Shown: positions 18,049 through 25,993 of the stretch, piece after piece
Position numbering within the stretch: position 1 is the stretch's first letter
Layout: each line of letters opens with the position of its first letter
From: Mycobacterium palustre
Lineage (GTDB): Bacteria; Actinomycetota; Actinomycetes; Mycobacteriales; Mycobacteriaceae
DNA length: 41,819 bases
NCBI RefSeq assembly: GCF_002101785.1
Contig: NZ_LQPJ01000007.1
Location: 1-41,819 of the forward strand
Reading direction: 5' to 3'
Notes under the pieces: generated by a model
Told to the model about the DNA's origin: nothing
What the model saw: the letters and a program-made list of their open reading frames with translations, nothing else
Databases searched by the model: none
Made by a program: the position numbers and the translations under genes

Positions 18049-19629
18049 CGGCTCGGTCGCCCGCAACCCGAGCGAAAACACCAGCCGCGCTTCGGAATCC
18101 GACAGTGAGGCCGACAACAGTCTTTCGATGCGCCGCACCCGGTAGCGGACCGTGTTGGGATGCACGCCCAGCAGCCGAGCGGCGGCGCCGACGTCCCCGA
18201 AGCTGTCCAGATAGACCCGCAGCGTCTCGGAGAGCACCGGATCCCGCTCCCGCAGGGCGCGTATCCGCGGATCGATCAGCCTTTCGTCGGCGCGCACCAG
18301 GGCAACGATCTCGTCGAGCAGGACGGTGGTGCGGGCCTCGGCCAGCGACGTCACCTGGCCGATCGAAAGCGGGTGCCGCTCGGCGCTATCGAGCACCCGG
18401 TCCACCTCGCTGCGCGCGGCTGCCACCTCCGTCAGCCCGGCGAGCGGCGCGGCGATGGCTGCCCGCAGCTCGACACCGATTTCGGTGCGCAGCGCGGCGA
18501 TCGTGCCGCGAACCCACGAGGTGACCGAGCGCGTCGCCCCAGTCTGCGGCAGCAGCGCATAGATCCGCGAGCCGTTGGAGGCGACCTGGGCGTCTCGCCG
18601 AAAAGCGCTGGCGCTCAACGCCAAAACGTCGGCCAGCCGGGGATGACGGGTCCCGGCGGCATCCCACCCGATCAGTGCCGCGGCGCCGTCCGCGGACAGG
18701 CCGAGCTCGGAGGCGATGGCCGCCACGTCGGCGGGTTCGCCGTCGCGGAGGCCCAGCAGCTGCTGCACCCGTCGCGCGTGCGTGGACGGCCGCGCGGCCA
18801 GCCGAGACATGATGCGGGCGGCCAGCACCGCCGCACCCCGCAGGATGTCGTCGGCGTCCTCGGCCAGCGGCTGCGAACCCTGCTGCACCCAGATGGTGCC
18901 GGCGAACAGCGGCGGTCGACGGACCCCCTCCGGCGGCCGGTGGATCCCGATCGCCAGCCGCGGGCGCAGCCCGAGCTCCGGGCGCTCCGCCACGCGCACC
19001 ACCTCGCCGCTGGATCGCAGCGCGTCGAAGATGCCCCACTGGGCGATCCACTTCAGGTGCTCCGGCGGGCCGGCGCGGCCGAGGATGGAAAGGCGGCGCA
19101 GCTCGTCGGCCTCGTCGTTGGACGCCGAATAGGCAAGCACGTGCGAATCGGCGTCTTCGATGCTGACCATGCCGTGGATGCGGTCGGCCAGCGACTGCGC
19201 CAGACCGAAGAGATCCGTGCCCGAATCGTCGACCGGGCCGCCGTCGCCGTGATGCTGCGCGACGTGGTTGACCAACTGGTAGAGCCGCTCCCAGCGGGCC
19301 CGCGGCTCCACCGCCACCACCGCCGAGCCCGTTTCGACCGCCGCGGCCACCAGCGCGTTCGAGGGCTCCTTGGCAAAGATCGCCGTCGGCGCCCGGACGC
19401 GCGCCTGGCGATCCAGCCACCGCAACGCCTCGTCGTCGGTGACGCCGAGCAGGAAGAAGACGTCGGCCGAGGCGACCGCCGCCGCCAGGCCCAACCGCAC
19501 GTCGTCGGAGTCGATCAGCGCCGCCGAGGCCACCGGAAGGTCCAGGCCCCGCGGCGCGTCGACCAGCCTGACCAGCGTCGCGTCCAGCGCGAGCAACAGC
19601 TGGCCCAGCCCGACACCGGCCGCCCGCAT
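17956..19629 (-). CDS. pruC: PucR/CdaR-family regulator of proline utilisation (PruC, Rv1186c-like)
   Basis: A 557-aa activator-type protein. The N-terminal half resembles PucR purine-catabolism and GAF-like sensory regions. The C-terminus has a PucR-type helix-turn-helix with DVGAAARLLGVHPNTVRYRV. It is divergent from rocA-putA with an 83-bp gap, as Rv1186c is in M. tuberculosis, where PruC activates proline catabolism. ATG 19629 has a TACGAT hexamer 8 nt upstream, consistent with a leaderless transcript. A C-terminal tail of about 50 residues beyond the HTH is charged and overlaps a small opposite-strand frame. Confidence 0.88.
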   Translation of the reverse strand: MRAAGVGLGQLLLALDATLVRLVDAPRGLDLPVASAALIDSDDVRLGLAAAVASADVFFLLGVTDDEALRWLDRQARVRAPTAIFAKEPSNALVAAAVETGSAVVAVEPRARWERLYQLVNHVAQHHGDGGPVDDSGTDLFGLAQSLADRIHGMVSIEDADSHVLAYSASNDEADELRRLSILGRAGPPEHLKWIAQWGIFDALRSSGEVVRVAERPELGLRPRLAIGIHRPPEGVRRPPLFAGTIWVQQGSQPLAEDADDILRGAAVLAARIMSRLAARPSTHARRVQQLLGLRDGEPADVAAIASELGLSADGAAALIGWDAAGTRHPRLADVLALSASAFRRDAQVASNGSRIYALLPQTGATRSVTSWVRGTIAALRTEIGVELRAAIAAPLAGLTEVAAARSEVDRVLDSAERHPLSIGQVTSLAEARTTVLLDEIVALVRADERLIDPRIRALRERDPVLSETLRVYLDSFGDVGAAARLLGVHPNTVRYRVRRIERLLSASLSDSEARLVFSLGLRATEPLRRVLDDPGHEPDGDVPRPAEPGLADGMPR

Positions 19630-19637
19630 ATTGTCCG

Positions 19638-19643
19638 ATCGTA
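19638..19643 (-). promoter_or_regulatory. -10-like hexamer of pruC, leaderless spacing
   Basis: On the minus strand TACGAT ends 8 nt before the ATG at 19629. The remaining sequence up to the rocA start (19713) must also hold the rocA promoter and any PruC site; no clear palindrome was found there. Confidence 0.35.
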
Positions 19644-19712
19644 CTAGGTGCTGTCTTCAATCTTGGTGATTCCGCCAACCAGATTCGGCGTCGCGGCGAG
19701 GATCCTGGCGAC

Positions 19713-21344
19713 ATGGACGCGATCACCCAGGTGCCGACGCCGGCCAACGAGCCGGTCCACGACTACGCCCCCCACTCCCCGGAGCGCACCCGCCTCCTGC
19801 ACGAACTGAGCGCGCTGGCCGAGCACCCCATCGACCTGCCGCACGTCATCGGCGGCGAGCACCGGATGGGCGACGGTGAGCGCATCGACGTCGTCCAGCC
19901 GCACCGGCACGCCGCGCGCTTGGGCACCCTGACCAACGCCGGGCACGCCGACGCCGCGGCGGCGATCGAGGCCGCGATGGCCGCCAAGAACGCTTGGGCG
20001 GCGCTGCCTTTCGACGAGCGGGCCGCGGTGTTCCTGCGGGCGGCCGACCTGCTGGCCGGGCCGTGGCGGGAGAAAATCGCGGCGGCCACGATGCTGGGCC
20101 AATCGAAATCGGTCTACCAGGCCGAGATCGACTCGCCCTGCGAGCAGGTCGACTTCTGGCGGTTCAACGTGGCGTTCGCCCGCCAGATTTTGGCGCAGCA
20201 GCCGATCAGCGGCCCCGGCGAGTGGAACCGCAGCGACTACCGCCCGCTGGACGGCTTCGTCTATGCGATCACGCCGTTCAACTTCACCTCGATCGCCGGA
20301 AACCTGCCCACCGCGCCGGCGCTGATGGGCAACACCGTCGTCTGGAAGCCGGCGATCACCCAAACCTTGTCGGCGTACCTGACCATGCAACTGCTCGAGG
20401 CCGCCGGCCTGCCCCCCGGCGTCATCAACCTGGTCACCGGCGACGGCTTCGCGGTTTCCGATGTGGCGCTGGCCGATCCGCGCCTGGCCGGCATCCACTT
20501 CACCGGCTCGACCACCACCTTCCAAAGTTTGTGGCAGCGGGTCGGGACGAACATCGGCCGCTACCGAAGCTACCCGCGACTGGTCGGCGAGACCGGCGGC
20601 AAGGACTTCGTCGTCGCGCATGCCTCGGCGCGCCCGGACGTGTTGTGCGCGGCTCTGATTCGCGGGGCCTTCGACTATCAGGGCCAGAAGTGCTCGGCGG
20701 CGTCGCGGGCGTACATCGCGCACTCGGTGTGGCAGCGCATGGGGGACGAGTTCCTGGGCGCGACGGCCGCGCTGCGCTACGGCGACGTCACCGACCTGAC
20801 CAATTTCGGTGGCGCGCTGATCGACCGGCGCGCGTTCGACAAGAACGTCACCGCCATCGAGCGGGCCAAGGGCGCACCGGGGGTCACCATCGCCGTGGGC
20901 GGCGAATACGACGACAGCGAGGGGTATTTCGTGCGGCCGACGGTGTTGCTGTCCGACGACGTGGGCGACGAGGCGTTCTCGACCGAATACTTCGGGCCGC
21001 TGCTGTCGGTGCACGTCTACCCCGACGCCGCCTACGAGAGGATCCTCGACGTCATCGACGGCGGGTCACGCTACGCGCTCACCGGCGCCGTCATCGCCGA
21101 CGATCGCCGGGCCGTGCTGACCGCGCAGGACCGGCTACGGTTCGCCGCCGGCAACTTCTACGTCAACGACAAGCCGACCGGCGCGGTCGTCGGGCGTCAG
21201 CCGTTCGGCGGTTCGCGCGGCTCGGGCACCAACGACAAAGCCGGCTCGGTGCTGAACCTGTTGCGGTGGACGTCAGTTCGCACCATCAAGGAGACGTTCG
21301 TCCCGGCGACGCGGCACACCTATCCGCACATGGAGTCCGACTGA
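19713..21344 (+). CDS. rocA: 1-pyrroline-5-carboxylate dehydrogenase RocA/PruA
   Basis: RocA oxidises glutamate semialdehyde (from pyrroline-5-carboxylate) to glutamate with NAD, the second step of proline degradation. The 543-aa length equals the M. tuberculosis enzyme as I recall it. Visible aldehyde dehydrogenase features are AITPFNFTSIAGNLPTAPAL for cofactor binding, FTGSTTTFQSLW, the glutamate in VGETGGKDF, and the catalytic Cys327 in DYQGQKCSAAS. The start is ATG 19713. Its TGA overlaps the putA ATG by one base, so intermediate-producing and -consuming enzymes are made together under the divergent PruC-like regulator. Confidence 0.97.
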   Translation: MDAITQVPTPANEPVHDYAPHSPERTRLLHELSALAEHPIDLPHVIGGEHRMGDGERIDVVQPHRHAARLGTLTNAGHADAAAAIEAAMAAKNAWAALPFDERAAVFLRAADLLAGPWREKIAAATMLGQSKSVYQAEIDSPCEQVDFWRFNVAFARQILAQQPISGPGEWNRSDYRPLDGFVYAITPFNFTSIAGNLPTAPALMGNTVVWKPAITQTLSAYLTMQLLEAAGLPPGVINLVTGDGFAVSDVALADPRLAGIHFTGSTTTFQSLWQRVGTNIGRYRSYPRLVGETGGKDFVVAHASARPDVLCAALIRGAFDYQGQKCSAASRAYIAHSVWQRMGDEFLGATAALRYGDVTDLTNFGGALIDRRAFDKNVTAIERAKGAPGVTIAVGGEYDDSEGYFVRPTVLLSDDVGDEAFSTEYFGPLLSVHVYPDAAYERILDVIDGGSRYALTGAVIADDRRAVLTAQDRLRFAAGNFYVNDKPTGAVVGRQPFGGSRGSGTNDKAGSVLNLLRWTSVRTIKETFVPATRHTYPHMESD

Positions 21345-22309
21345 TGGCCGGGGTCTTCGCACACACCGTTCGGCCGGCGATCATGGCCGCCGCCCGGTGG
21401 GAGGGACTGCGCCGCACCGCCGAGCGGATGCCGGTCACCCGCAAGGTGGTGGCCCGCTTCGTGCCCGGCGAGACGATCGGCCAAGCCCTGGACACCGTTG
21501 CGGCGCTTCGGGGCTCGGGCCGCTACGTGAGCGTCGACTACCTGGGTGAGGGCGTCGCCAACGCCGACGACGCGGACGCGGCGGTGCGGGTCTACCTCGA
21601 TGTGATCGACAGGCTGGGCCGGTACGGCGCGGGCGCCGACGGCGTGCGGCCGCTGGAGGTGTCGCTGAAGCTGTCCGCGCTGGGGCAGGCGCTGGAACGC
21701 GACGGGGAAAAGATCGCCCGCGAAAACGCCTTCACGATCTGCGACGCCGCTCGGCGGGCCGGCGTGTGGGTGACGGTGGACGCCGAGGACCACACCACCA
21801 CCGATTCCACGCTGTCGATCGTCCGCGACCTGCGCGCCGACTTCCCATGGCTGGGAATGGTTTTGCAGGCCTACCTGCGGCGCACGCTGGGGGACTGCGA
21901 GGAGTTCGCCGCCGCCGGCGCGCGGGTCCGGCTGTGCAAGGGGGCCTACGACGAGCCGGCGTCGGTGGCTTATCGCGATCGCGCCGACGTCACCGGCTCC
22001 TACCTTCGCTGCCTGCGAGTGCTGATGGCCGGTTCCGGTTATCCCATGGTGGCCACCCACGACCCGGCAGTGATCGAACGGGTGCCGGCGCTGGCACGCG
22101 CATCCGGACGAAGCGCCGTCGATTTCGAGTATCAGATGCTGTACGGCATCCGCGACCGCGAGCAGCGGCGGCTGGCCTACGACGGGAACCAGGTCCGGGT
22201 GTACGTCCCGTTCGGCAGCCAGTGGTACGGATACTTCATGCGGCGGCTGGCCGAGCGCCCCGCCAACCTGGCGTTTTTCCTGCGGGCGGTCGCGCGGAGC
22301 AAGATGTGA
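21344..22309 (+). CDS. putA: Proline dehydrogenase (monofunctional PutA/PruB)
   Basis: This is the FAD enzyme that oxidises proline to pyrroline-5-carboxylate and passes electrons to the respiratory chain. At 321 aa it is the short monofunctional form with one beta/alpha barrel. Typical motifs are VSLKLSALGQ, MVLQAYLRRT, VRLCKGAYDEP, the substrate-binding VDFEYQMLYGIRD, and YGYFMRRLAERPANL near the C-terminus. ATG 21344 overlaps the rocA stop (TGATG). A frame open upstream to 19994 is antisense-like shadow within rocA. Confidence 0.96.
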   Translation: MAGVFAHTVRPAIMAAARWEGLRRTAERMPVTRKVVARFVPGETIGQALDTVAALRGSGRYVSVDYLGEGVANADDADAAVRVYLDVIDRLGRYGAGADGVRPLEVSLKLSALGQALERDGEKIARENAFTICDAARRAGVWVTVDAEDHTTTDSTLSIVRDLRADFPWLGMVLQAYLRRTLGDCEEFAAAGARVRLCKGAYDEPASVAYRDRADVTGSYLRCLRVLMAGSGYPMVATHDPAVIERVPALARASGRSAVDFEYQMLYGIRDREQRRLAYDGNQVRVYVPFGSQWYGYFMRRLAERPANLAFFLRAVARSKM

Positions 22310-22312
22310 TGC

Positions 22313-22534
22313 GTGAGCTGGAAGAGATACGAGGCACGGGCGCTCGCGGATGCGACCCTCACCGGCGGGGCCCTGCACGCCGCGCTCGAAGACTATGTGC
22401 GCGTGCGCAACCCGCACTTGACGGACATCCGGCTGGACGCGGCAACCGCGACCGAGGCGTATGAGACGGGCGTCCAACCGCCCCGCCGGTGGTATCAGGT
22501 CAGCTACCTGGCCGACGATGGCGGGGGCGCCTAA
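22313..22534 (+). CDS. Small hypothetical protein after putA
   Basis: GTG 22313 begins 3 nt after the putA stop. The 73-aa product (MSWKRYEARALADATLTGGA onward) has balanced composition with several Trp and Tyr residues and no signal peptide or membrane helix. No family was recognised. The tight spacing suggests cotranscription with rocA-putA; a fortuitous frame is possible. Confidence 0.5.
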   Translation: MSWKRYEARALADATLTGGALHAALEDYVRVRNPHLTDIRLDAATATEAYETGVQPPRRWYQVSYLADDGGGA

Positions 22535-22584
22535 GGGGTAGTCGGGTCTGGGGTAGTCGCGCGCATATGCACCGGGGGCCTGGC

Positions 22585-22664
22585 CGGGCGTTTGTGCGCT
22601 CAGGGATTCGAGTGTGTACTCACGGATTCGATTGTGTATTCACGCATTTTAGTGTGTACTCACG
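22585..22664. repeat. Array A: three clear and one degenerate 20-bp direct repeat units
   Basis: Clear units are GATTCGAGTGTGTACTCACG (22605-22624), GATTCGATTGTGTATTCACG (22625-22644) and CATTTTAGTGTGTACTCACG (22645-22664). A diverged unit occupies 22585-22604. There are no spacers between units. Together with array B it forms an inverted pair around a short GC hairpin. It lies downstream of the rocA-putA operon. Confidence 0.85.
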
Positions 22665-22686
22665 GTTGAAAAATCGCGGCATTCCC

Positions 22687-22786
22687 GCCGCAGCTTCACA
22701 CTGAAAGCCGTGGCTTCACAATCGACGCCGTGGTTTCACACTCAGAGCCGTGGCTTCACACGGAAAGCCCTTGCCGCGCAATCGCA
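22687..22786. repeat. Array B: four 20-bp units, related to array A in inverted orientation
   Basis: Units are GCCGCAGCTTCACACTGAAA (22687-22706), GCCGTGGCTTCACAATCGAC (22707-22726), GCCGTGGTTTCACACTCAGA (22727-22746) and GCCGTGGCTTCACACGGAAA (22747-22766), then a diverged unit at 22767-22786. The reverse complement of the core CCGTGGCTTCACACT matches the array A core AGTGTGTACTCACGG at 11 of 15 positions. Within units AAGCC and GGCTT also pair. The array ends 9 bp before the stop codon of the TetR gene on the other strand. Confidence 0.85.
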
Positions 22787-22795
22787 AGGCCCCGG

Positions 22796-23398
22796 CTACG
22801 CCCGGCGAGGCCGCGGGCGATCGCCGGCGAGTCCGCGCACCACATGCGCGCGCACGAATTCGGCTGCCACCGCGGGGTCGTCCATGTCCAGGGTCGACGA
22901 CGGCGTGCTGAACAGCGAAAACAGTATGCGCGCGAACCATTCCCCGGCGGCCCGGACGTCCAGGTCCTTGCGCACCTCGCCGGTGAGCTTGGCGGCCGAC
23001 AGGTAGGGCGCCAAGAAGTCGACGCATTCGCGCAGCAGCACCGCCGCGTCCTTGGTCAGCAGCAGGCTGATCGCGTCCTCGTCGAAGTTCCTGCCGGACG
23101 CGATGACCCGCCGCGCCTGTGTCACGAAAACGGCGGCATGGCTGAGCTTTTCCTCCAGCGAACTGCCTCGGTCCATCGCCTGGGACATCTCGCGATAGAA
23201 CTGCTCGGACGCGTGCTCGGCGCACGCCTCCAGGATGGCGCTCTTGTCGTTGAAGTACTCGTAGACCGTGCTTCGGGAGACGTGGGCGGCCCGGGCGATA
23301 TCGACGATCGTCGTCTTGTTCAGGCCGTGCCGACAGAAACATTCGTACGCGGACTTGACGATCAGTTCGCGGGTATCGGTCGCGGTCTCGTGGATCAT
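22796..23398 (-). CDS. TetR family regulator of the accessory catabolic operon
   Basis: A 200-aa protein with an N-terminal TetR helix-turn-helix (residues about 10-55, TTIVDIARAAHVSRSTVYEYF) and a helical C-terminal ligand domain. ATG 23398 overlaps the stop of the Ltp2-like gene as ATGA, so it is the last gene of the P450 operon; the frame open to 23740 is a shadow. Placement inside the operon suggests it represses its own cluster, probably through the 21-bp palindrome at 27211-27231. The inducing ligand is unknown but could be a CoA thioester from the pathway, as for other mycobacterial TetR proteins of lipid catabolism. Confidence 0.9.
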   Translation of the reverse strand: MIHETATDTRELIVKSAYECFCRHGLNKTTIVDIARAAHVSRSTVYEYFNDKSAILEACAEHASEQFYREMSQAMDRGSSLEEKLSHAAVFVTQARRVIASGRNFDEDAISLLLTKDAAVLLRECVDFLAPYLSAAKLTGEVRKDLDVRAAGEWFARILFSLFSTPSSTLDMDDPAVAAEFVRAHVVRGLAGDRPRPRRA

Positions 23399-24564
23399 CC
23401 GGCCGGCGCGAGGATCAGCCCGCTGGTGGGAACGCCGGTTCCCGACGTGACGAGCACGTGCTCGACGCCCTCGACCTGGTTGTGCGAGGTGCCGCGGATC
23501 TGGCGCACCCCCTCGGTGATGCCGTTCATCCCGTGGATGTAGGCCTCGCCGAGCAGCCCGCCGTTGGTGTTGATCGGCAGCTCGCCACCGAGCGATAGCC
23601 GTTCGACCGTGGCGAAGTCCTTGGCCTCGCCGCGCCCGCAGAAACCGAGCTCCTCGAGCTGGGTGAACACGAACGGCGTGAAATGGTCGTAGATGAACGC
23701 TGTTTGGATGTCTTTGGGCTTGAGGCCGGAATCGCGCCACAGCCGTTCGGCGACCACTCCCATTTCCGGCAGGCCGGTGATGTCGTCGCGGTAGTAGCTG
23801 GTCATCATTTCACCGTTGGCGGCGGCGCCCTGCGCGGCCGCGGCGATGACGGCCGGCGGCTGCCGCAGGTCGCGAGCGCGTTCGGCGCTGGTCACCACCA
23901 GCGCGACGCCGCCGTCGCTTTCCTGGCAGCAATCCAGCAGCCGCAGCACGGGTTCGACGATCCACCGGGAGTTCTGGTGGTCTTCCAGGGTGATCGGGCG
24001 CTGGTAGAACCACGCGTCGGGGTTGCGCGCCGCGTGCGCGCGGTCGACGACGGCGATCCGGCCGAAATCCTCGTTGGTCACACCGTAGGTCGACATGTAG
24101 CGCTGGGCGTGCAGCGCGACCCAGGCCGCGGGAGTGAGCAACCCGAACGGCGCGTAGTGCGCCATGAACGGGGGAGTCCCCAGGTCGGTGCGGCCGCTGC
24201 CACCGAAGCGCATGCCGGATCGTTCGTTGAACGCGCGGTAGCACACGACGACGTCGGCGATGCCGGTCGCGACGGCCATCGCCGCGTGCACCACTGTCCC
24301 GGCCGCCGCCCCGCCGCCGTGCGGCACGCGGGAAAAGAAGCTCAGGTCGCCGATGCCCACATTGCGCGCCACGTCGATCTCGTCGCTCGAGTCCATGGTG
24401 AAGGTGACCATGCCGTCGACGTCGCCGGGCGCCAGCCCGGCATCGTCGAGCGCGGAACTGACTGCCTCACAGGCTAATTGCAGCTCGCTGCGCCCGGACT
24501 GTTTGGAGAACTCGGTTTGACCGATCCCCGCGATGGCGCAGCTGCCCGGCAGCACGCCGCTCAT
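23395..24564 (-). CDS. Thiolase-fold lipid-transfer protein / Ltp2-like aldolase
   Basis: A 389-aa protein of the SCP-x thiolase-like family. The thiolase nucleophile region, normally containing cysteine (as in CASG), reads PHGGGAAAG here (81-89), so no acyl-Cys thiolase chemistry is expected. This pattern, and FIYDHFTPFVFTQLEELGFC and NGGLLGEAYIHGMNG near the C-terminus, fit Ltp2-type retro-aldolases. These work in complex with a DUF35 protein to cleave beta-hydroxyacyl-CoA side chains in steroid degradation. A DUF35 gene is two genes upstream. ATG 24564 overlaps the stop of the MaoC gene (ATGA). The substrate is not known; another lipid-transfer-like function is possible. Confidence 0.85.
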   Translation of the reverse strand: MSGVLPGSCAIAGIGQTEFSKQSGRSELQLACEAVSSALDDAGLAPGDVDGMVTFTMDSSDEIDVARNVGIGDLSFFSRVPHGGGAAAGTVVHAAMAVATGIADVVVCYRAFNERSGMRFGGSGRTDLGTPPFMAHYAPFGLLTPAAWVALHAQRYMSTYGVTNEDFGRIAVVDRAHAARNPDAWFYQRPITLEDHQNSRWIVEPVLRLLDCCQESDGGVALVVTSAERARDLRQPPAVIAAAAQGAAANGEMMTSYYRDDITGLPEMGVVAERLWRDSGLKPKDIQTAFIYDHFTPFVFTQLEELGFCGRGEAKDFATVERLSLGGELPINTNGGLLGEAYIHGMNGITEGVRQIRGTSHNQVEGVEHVLVTSGTGVPTSGLILAPAG

Positions 24565-25019
24565 GTTCCCGACGACCCGTCGAGCAGGCTGAGGACCGCG
24601 GTCCCCGAGACGTGGTCGCCGAGGCTGTTGGAGCCCTTGAAGGTCACCTCGACGAAGTTCTCCCCGCCGGAACCCGGCGTCTTGCCGGTCACGCTGCCGG
24701 TGAAGCGCAGCGGATCGTCGGGGAAGCACGGGACGCCAAGGCGAATCGACAGGTTCTTCACCATCGCCTCGGGTCCGGCCCAGTCGGTGAGGAAACGCAC
24801 GCAGTAACCGTTGGTGGTCAAAATGTTCATGAACAGGTTCTGCGAGCCCTGTTGGTTGGCGTAGTCGCGGTCGTGATGGACCGGCATGAAGTCGCGCGAC
24901 GCGATGGCACCGGCGACGATCAGCGTTGTGGTGATGGGGATTTCGAGCGGCGTGACCTCGTCGCCGACGACGATGTCGGCCCACTCGAGCGTGGTGGTGC
25001 GGGTGGGGGTCGTCGTCAT
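24561..25019 (-). CDS. MaoC-like hot-dog hydratase (ChsH1-like, active-site bearing)
   Basis: A 152-aa hot-dog fold protein with the MaoC/R-hydratase catalytic pair Asp43 and His48 in SRDFMPVHHDRDYA. Enoyl-CoA hydratases of this kind add water to make the beta-hydroxyacyl-CoA that an Ltp2-type aldolase then cleaves. In cholesterol degradation the equivalent ChsH1 carries the active site and pairs with the inactive MaoC domain of ChsH2. The neighbouring 187-aa protein fits that partner. The start is ATG 25019, overlapping the DUF35 gene stop as ATGA. Confidence 0.85.
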   Translation of the reverse strand: MTTTPTRTTTLEWADIVVGDEVTPLEIPITTTLIVAGAIASRDFMPVHHDRDYANQQGSQNLFMNILTTNGYCVRFLTDWAGPEAMVKNLSIRLGVPCFPDDPLRFTGSVTGKTPGSGGENFVEVTFKGSNSLGDHVSGTAVLSLLDGSSGT

Positions 25020-25429
25020 CGGCGTCCTTCCAAAGCCGCGGGCCGAAACTGGTGCAGCACCAGGTCATTATCGAAGGACTGGTAGTAGACCTCGACCGGC
25101 ATGCCGACCGTGACATCGGCCGGCTCGATGCCGCACAGGTTCGAAACCAGCCGCACCCCCTCGTCGAGCTGCACCAGCACCACGATGTAGGGATAGTCGA
25201 AGAAGGGGAACCGGGGCTCGAGCGGCATCACGTAGCTGTAGACCGTGCCGCGGCCCGCCGACTCGACCGTGTCCCAGTCCAGGGAACGGCAGCCGGGACA
25301 CATGGGGCGCGGCGGGTGGCGCAGCGCGCCGCATCCGCCGCAGCGCTGGATCAGCAGTTTGCGCTCGCGCAGCCCGTTCCAGAAGAATTCGGTGTCCGGG
25401 CCTATCGCCGGTGCCAGCCGGGGCGCCAT
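25016..25429 (-). CDS. DUF35 zinc-ribbon / OB-fold acyl-CoA-associated protein
   Basis: A 137-aa protein with a rubredoxin-like zinc ribbon, Cys30, Cys33, Cys44 and Cys47 (CGGCG, then CPGC), followed by an OB-fold (GRGTVYSYVMPLEPRFPFFD onward). DUF35 proteins bind acyl-CoA and form complexes with thiolase-like enzymes; the C-terminal part of ChsH2 is of this type and is needed by Ltp2. Here it is a separate gene. ATG 25429 overlaps the stop of the MaoC-like gene by one base (TGATG), exactly at the point where ChsH2 would be fused. Confidence 0.92.
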   Translation of the reverse strand: MAPRLAPAIGPDTEFFWNGLRERKLLIQRCGGCGALRHPPRPMCPGCRSLDWDTVESAGRGTVYSYVMPLEPRFPFFDYPYIVVLVQLDEGVRLVSNLCGIEPADVTVGMPVEVYYQSFDNDLVLHQFRPAALEGRR

Positions 25430-25992
25430 CAGCGTTCCGGCCTGAATCGCAGCACGCGAAATCGCTGTCGCCCCAACAGCTCACCGTCCTGGTCGCGGTA
25501 GGTGATCACCCACGTCAAAAAGTACCCGGTCCCCAGCGCGGTCTTCTTCTGGTCCGAGACCTCCTCGAACACCGACGTCGAGCTCACGACATCGCCGAGC
25601 CTCGGATAGCGTTCGATCTCGAACTCCGAGTTGGTGGCCACGGTGCTGGTGTATCCGGCCTTGTCCAGGAACGCCGTTGGATTGCCGTCCATCTCGACGG
25701 GGACGCCGCCTCGCTCTTTGATCCCCTCCAGTTTCGGGGCCGGCATTATCCAGGTCTGCAGCATGACCGGCGGCGAGACGATGCCACCGAACCGCGACGA
25801 CGCCGCGAAGTCCGGATCGAGGTAGACCGGGTTCATGTCGCCCATCGCGTGGGCCCAGTGCCGGATCATCGGCTGGTTGACCGGATCCGGTCCCACCGAG
25901 GGCATTGCGGTGCCGCTGGTGGGCTGGCCCACGAGGGCGCGCAGCTTGTCGCGCACTTCGGCTTCGTCGTCGGTCACTGACTTGAACTCCAA
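25429..25992 (-). CDS. MaoC-like N-terminal dehydratase protein, probably catalytically inactive (ChsH2 N-terminal-like)
   Basis: A 187-aa hot-dog protein of the FAS1-like dehydratase/MaoC N-terminal type, with RHWAHAMGDMNPVYLDPDFA. The Asp of the MaoC pair is present (Asp52), but the position five residues on is Tyr57 instead of His, so it is likely a structural or substrate-binding partner. ChsH2 has the same inactive MaoC domain fused to DUF35; this gene and the next are that protein split in two. ATG 25992 lies one base after the P450 stop codon. Confidence 0.85.
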   Translation of the reverse strand: MEFKSVTDDEAEVRDKLRALVGQPTSGTAMPSVGPDPVNQPMIRHWAHAMGDMNPVYLDPDFAASSRFGGIVSPPVMLQTWIMPAPKLEGIKERGGVPVEMDGNPTAFLDKAGYTSTVATNSEFEIERYPRLGDVVSSTSVFEEVSDQKKTALGTGYFLTWVITYRDQDGELLGRQRFRVLRFRPER

Positions 25993-25993
25993 T

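Noticed and set aside
22585..22786. CRISPR array
   Set aside because: The 20-bp units are directly adjacent without unique spacers, are only partly conserved, and there are no cas genes.
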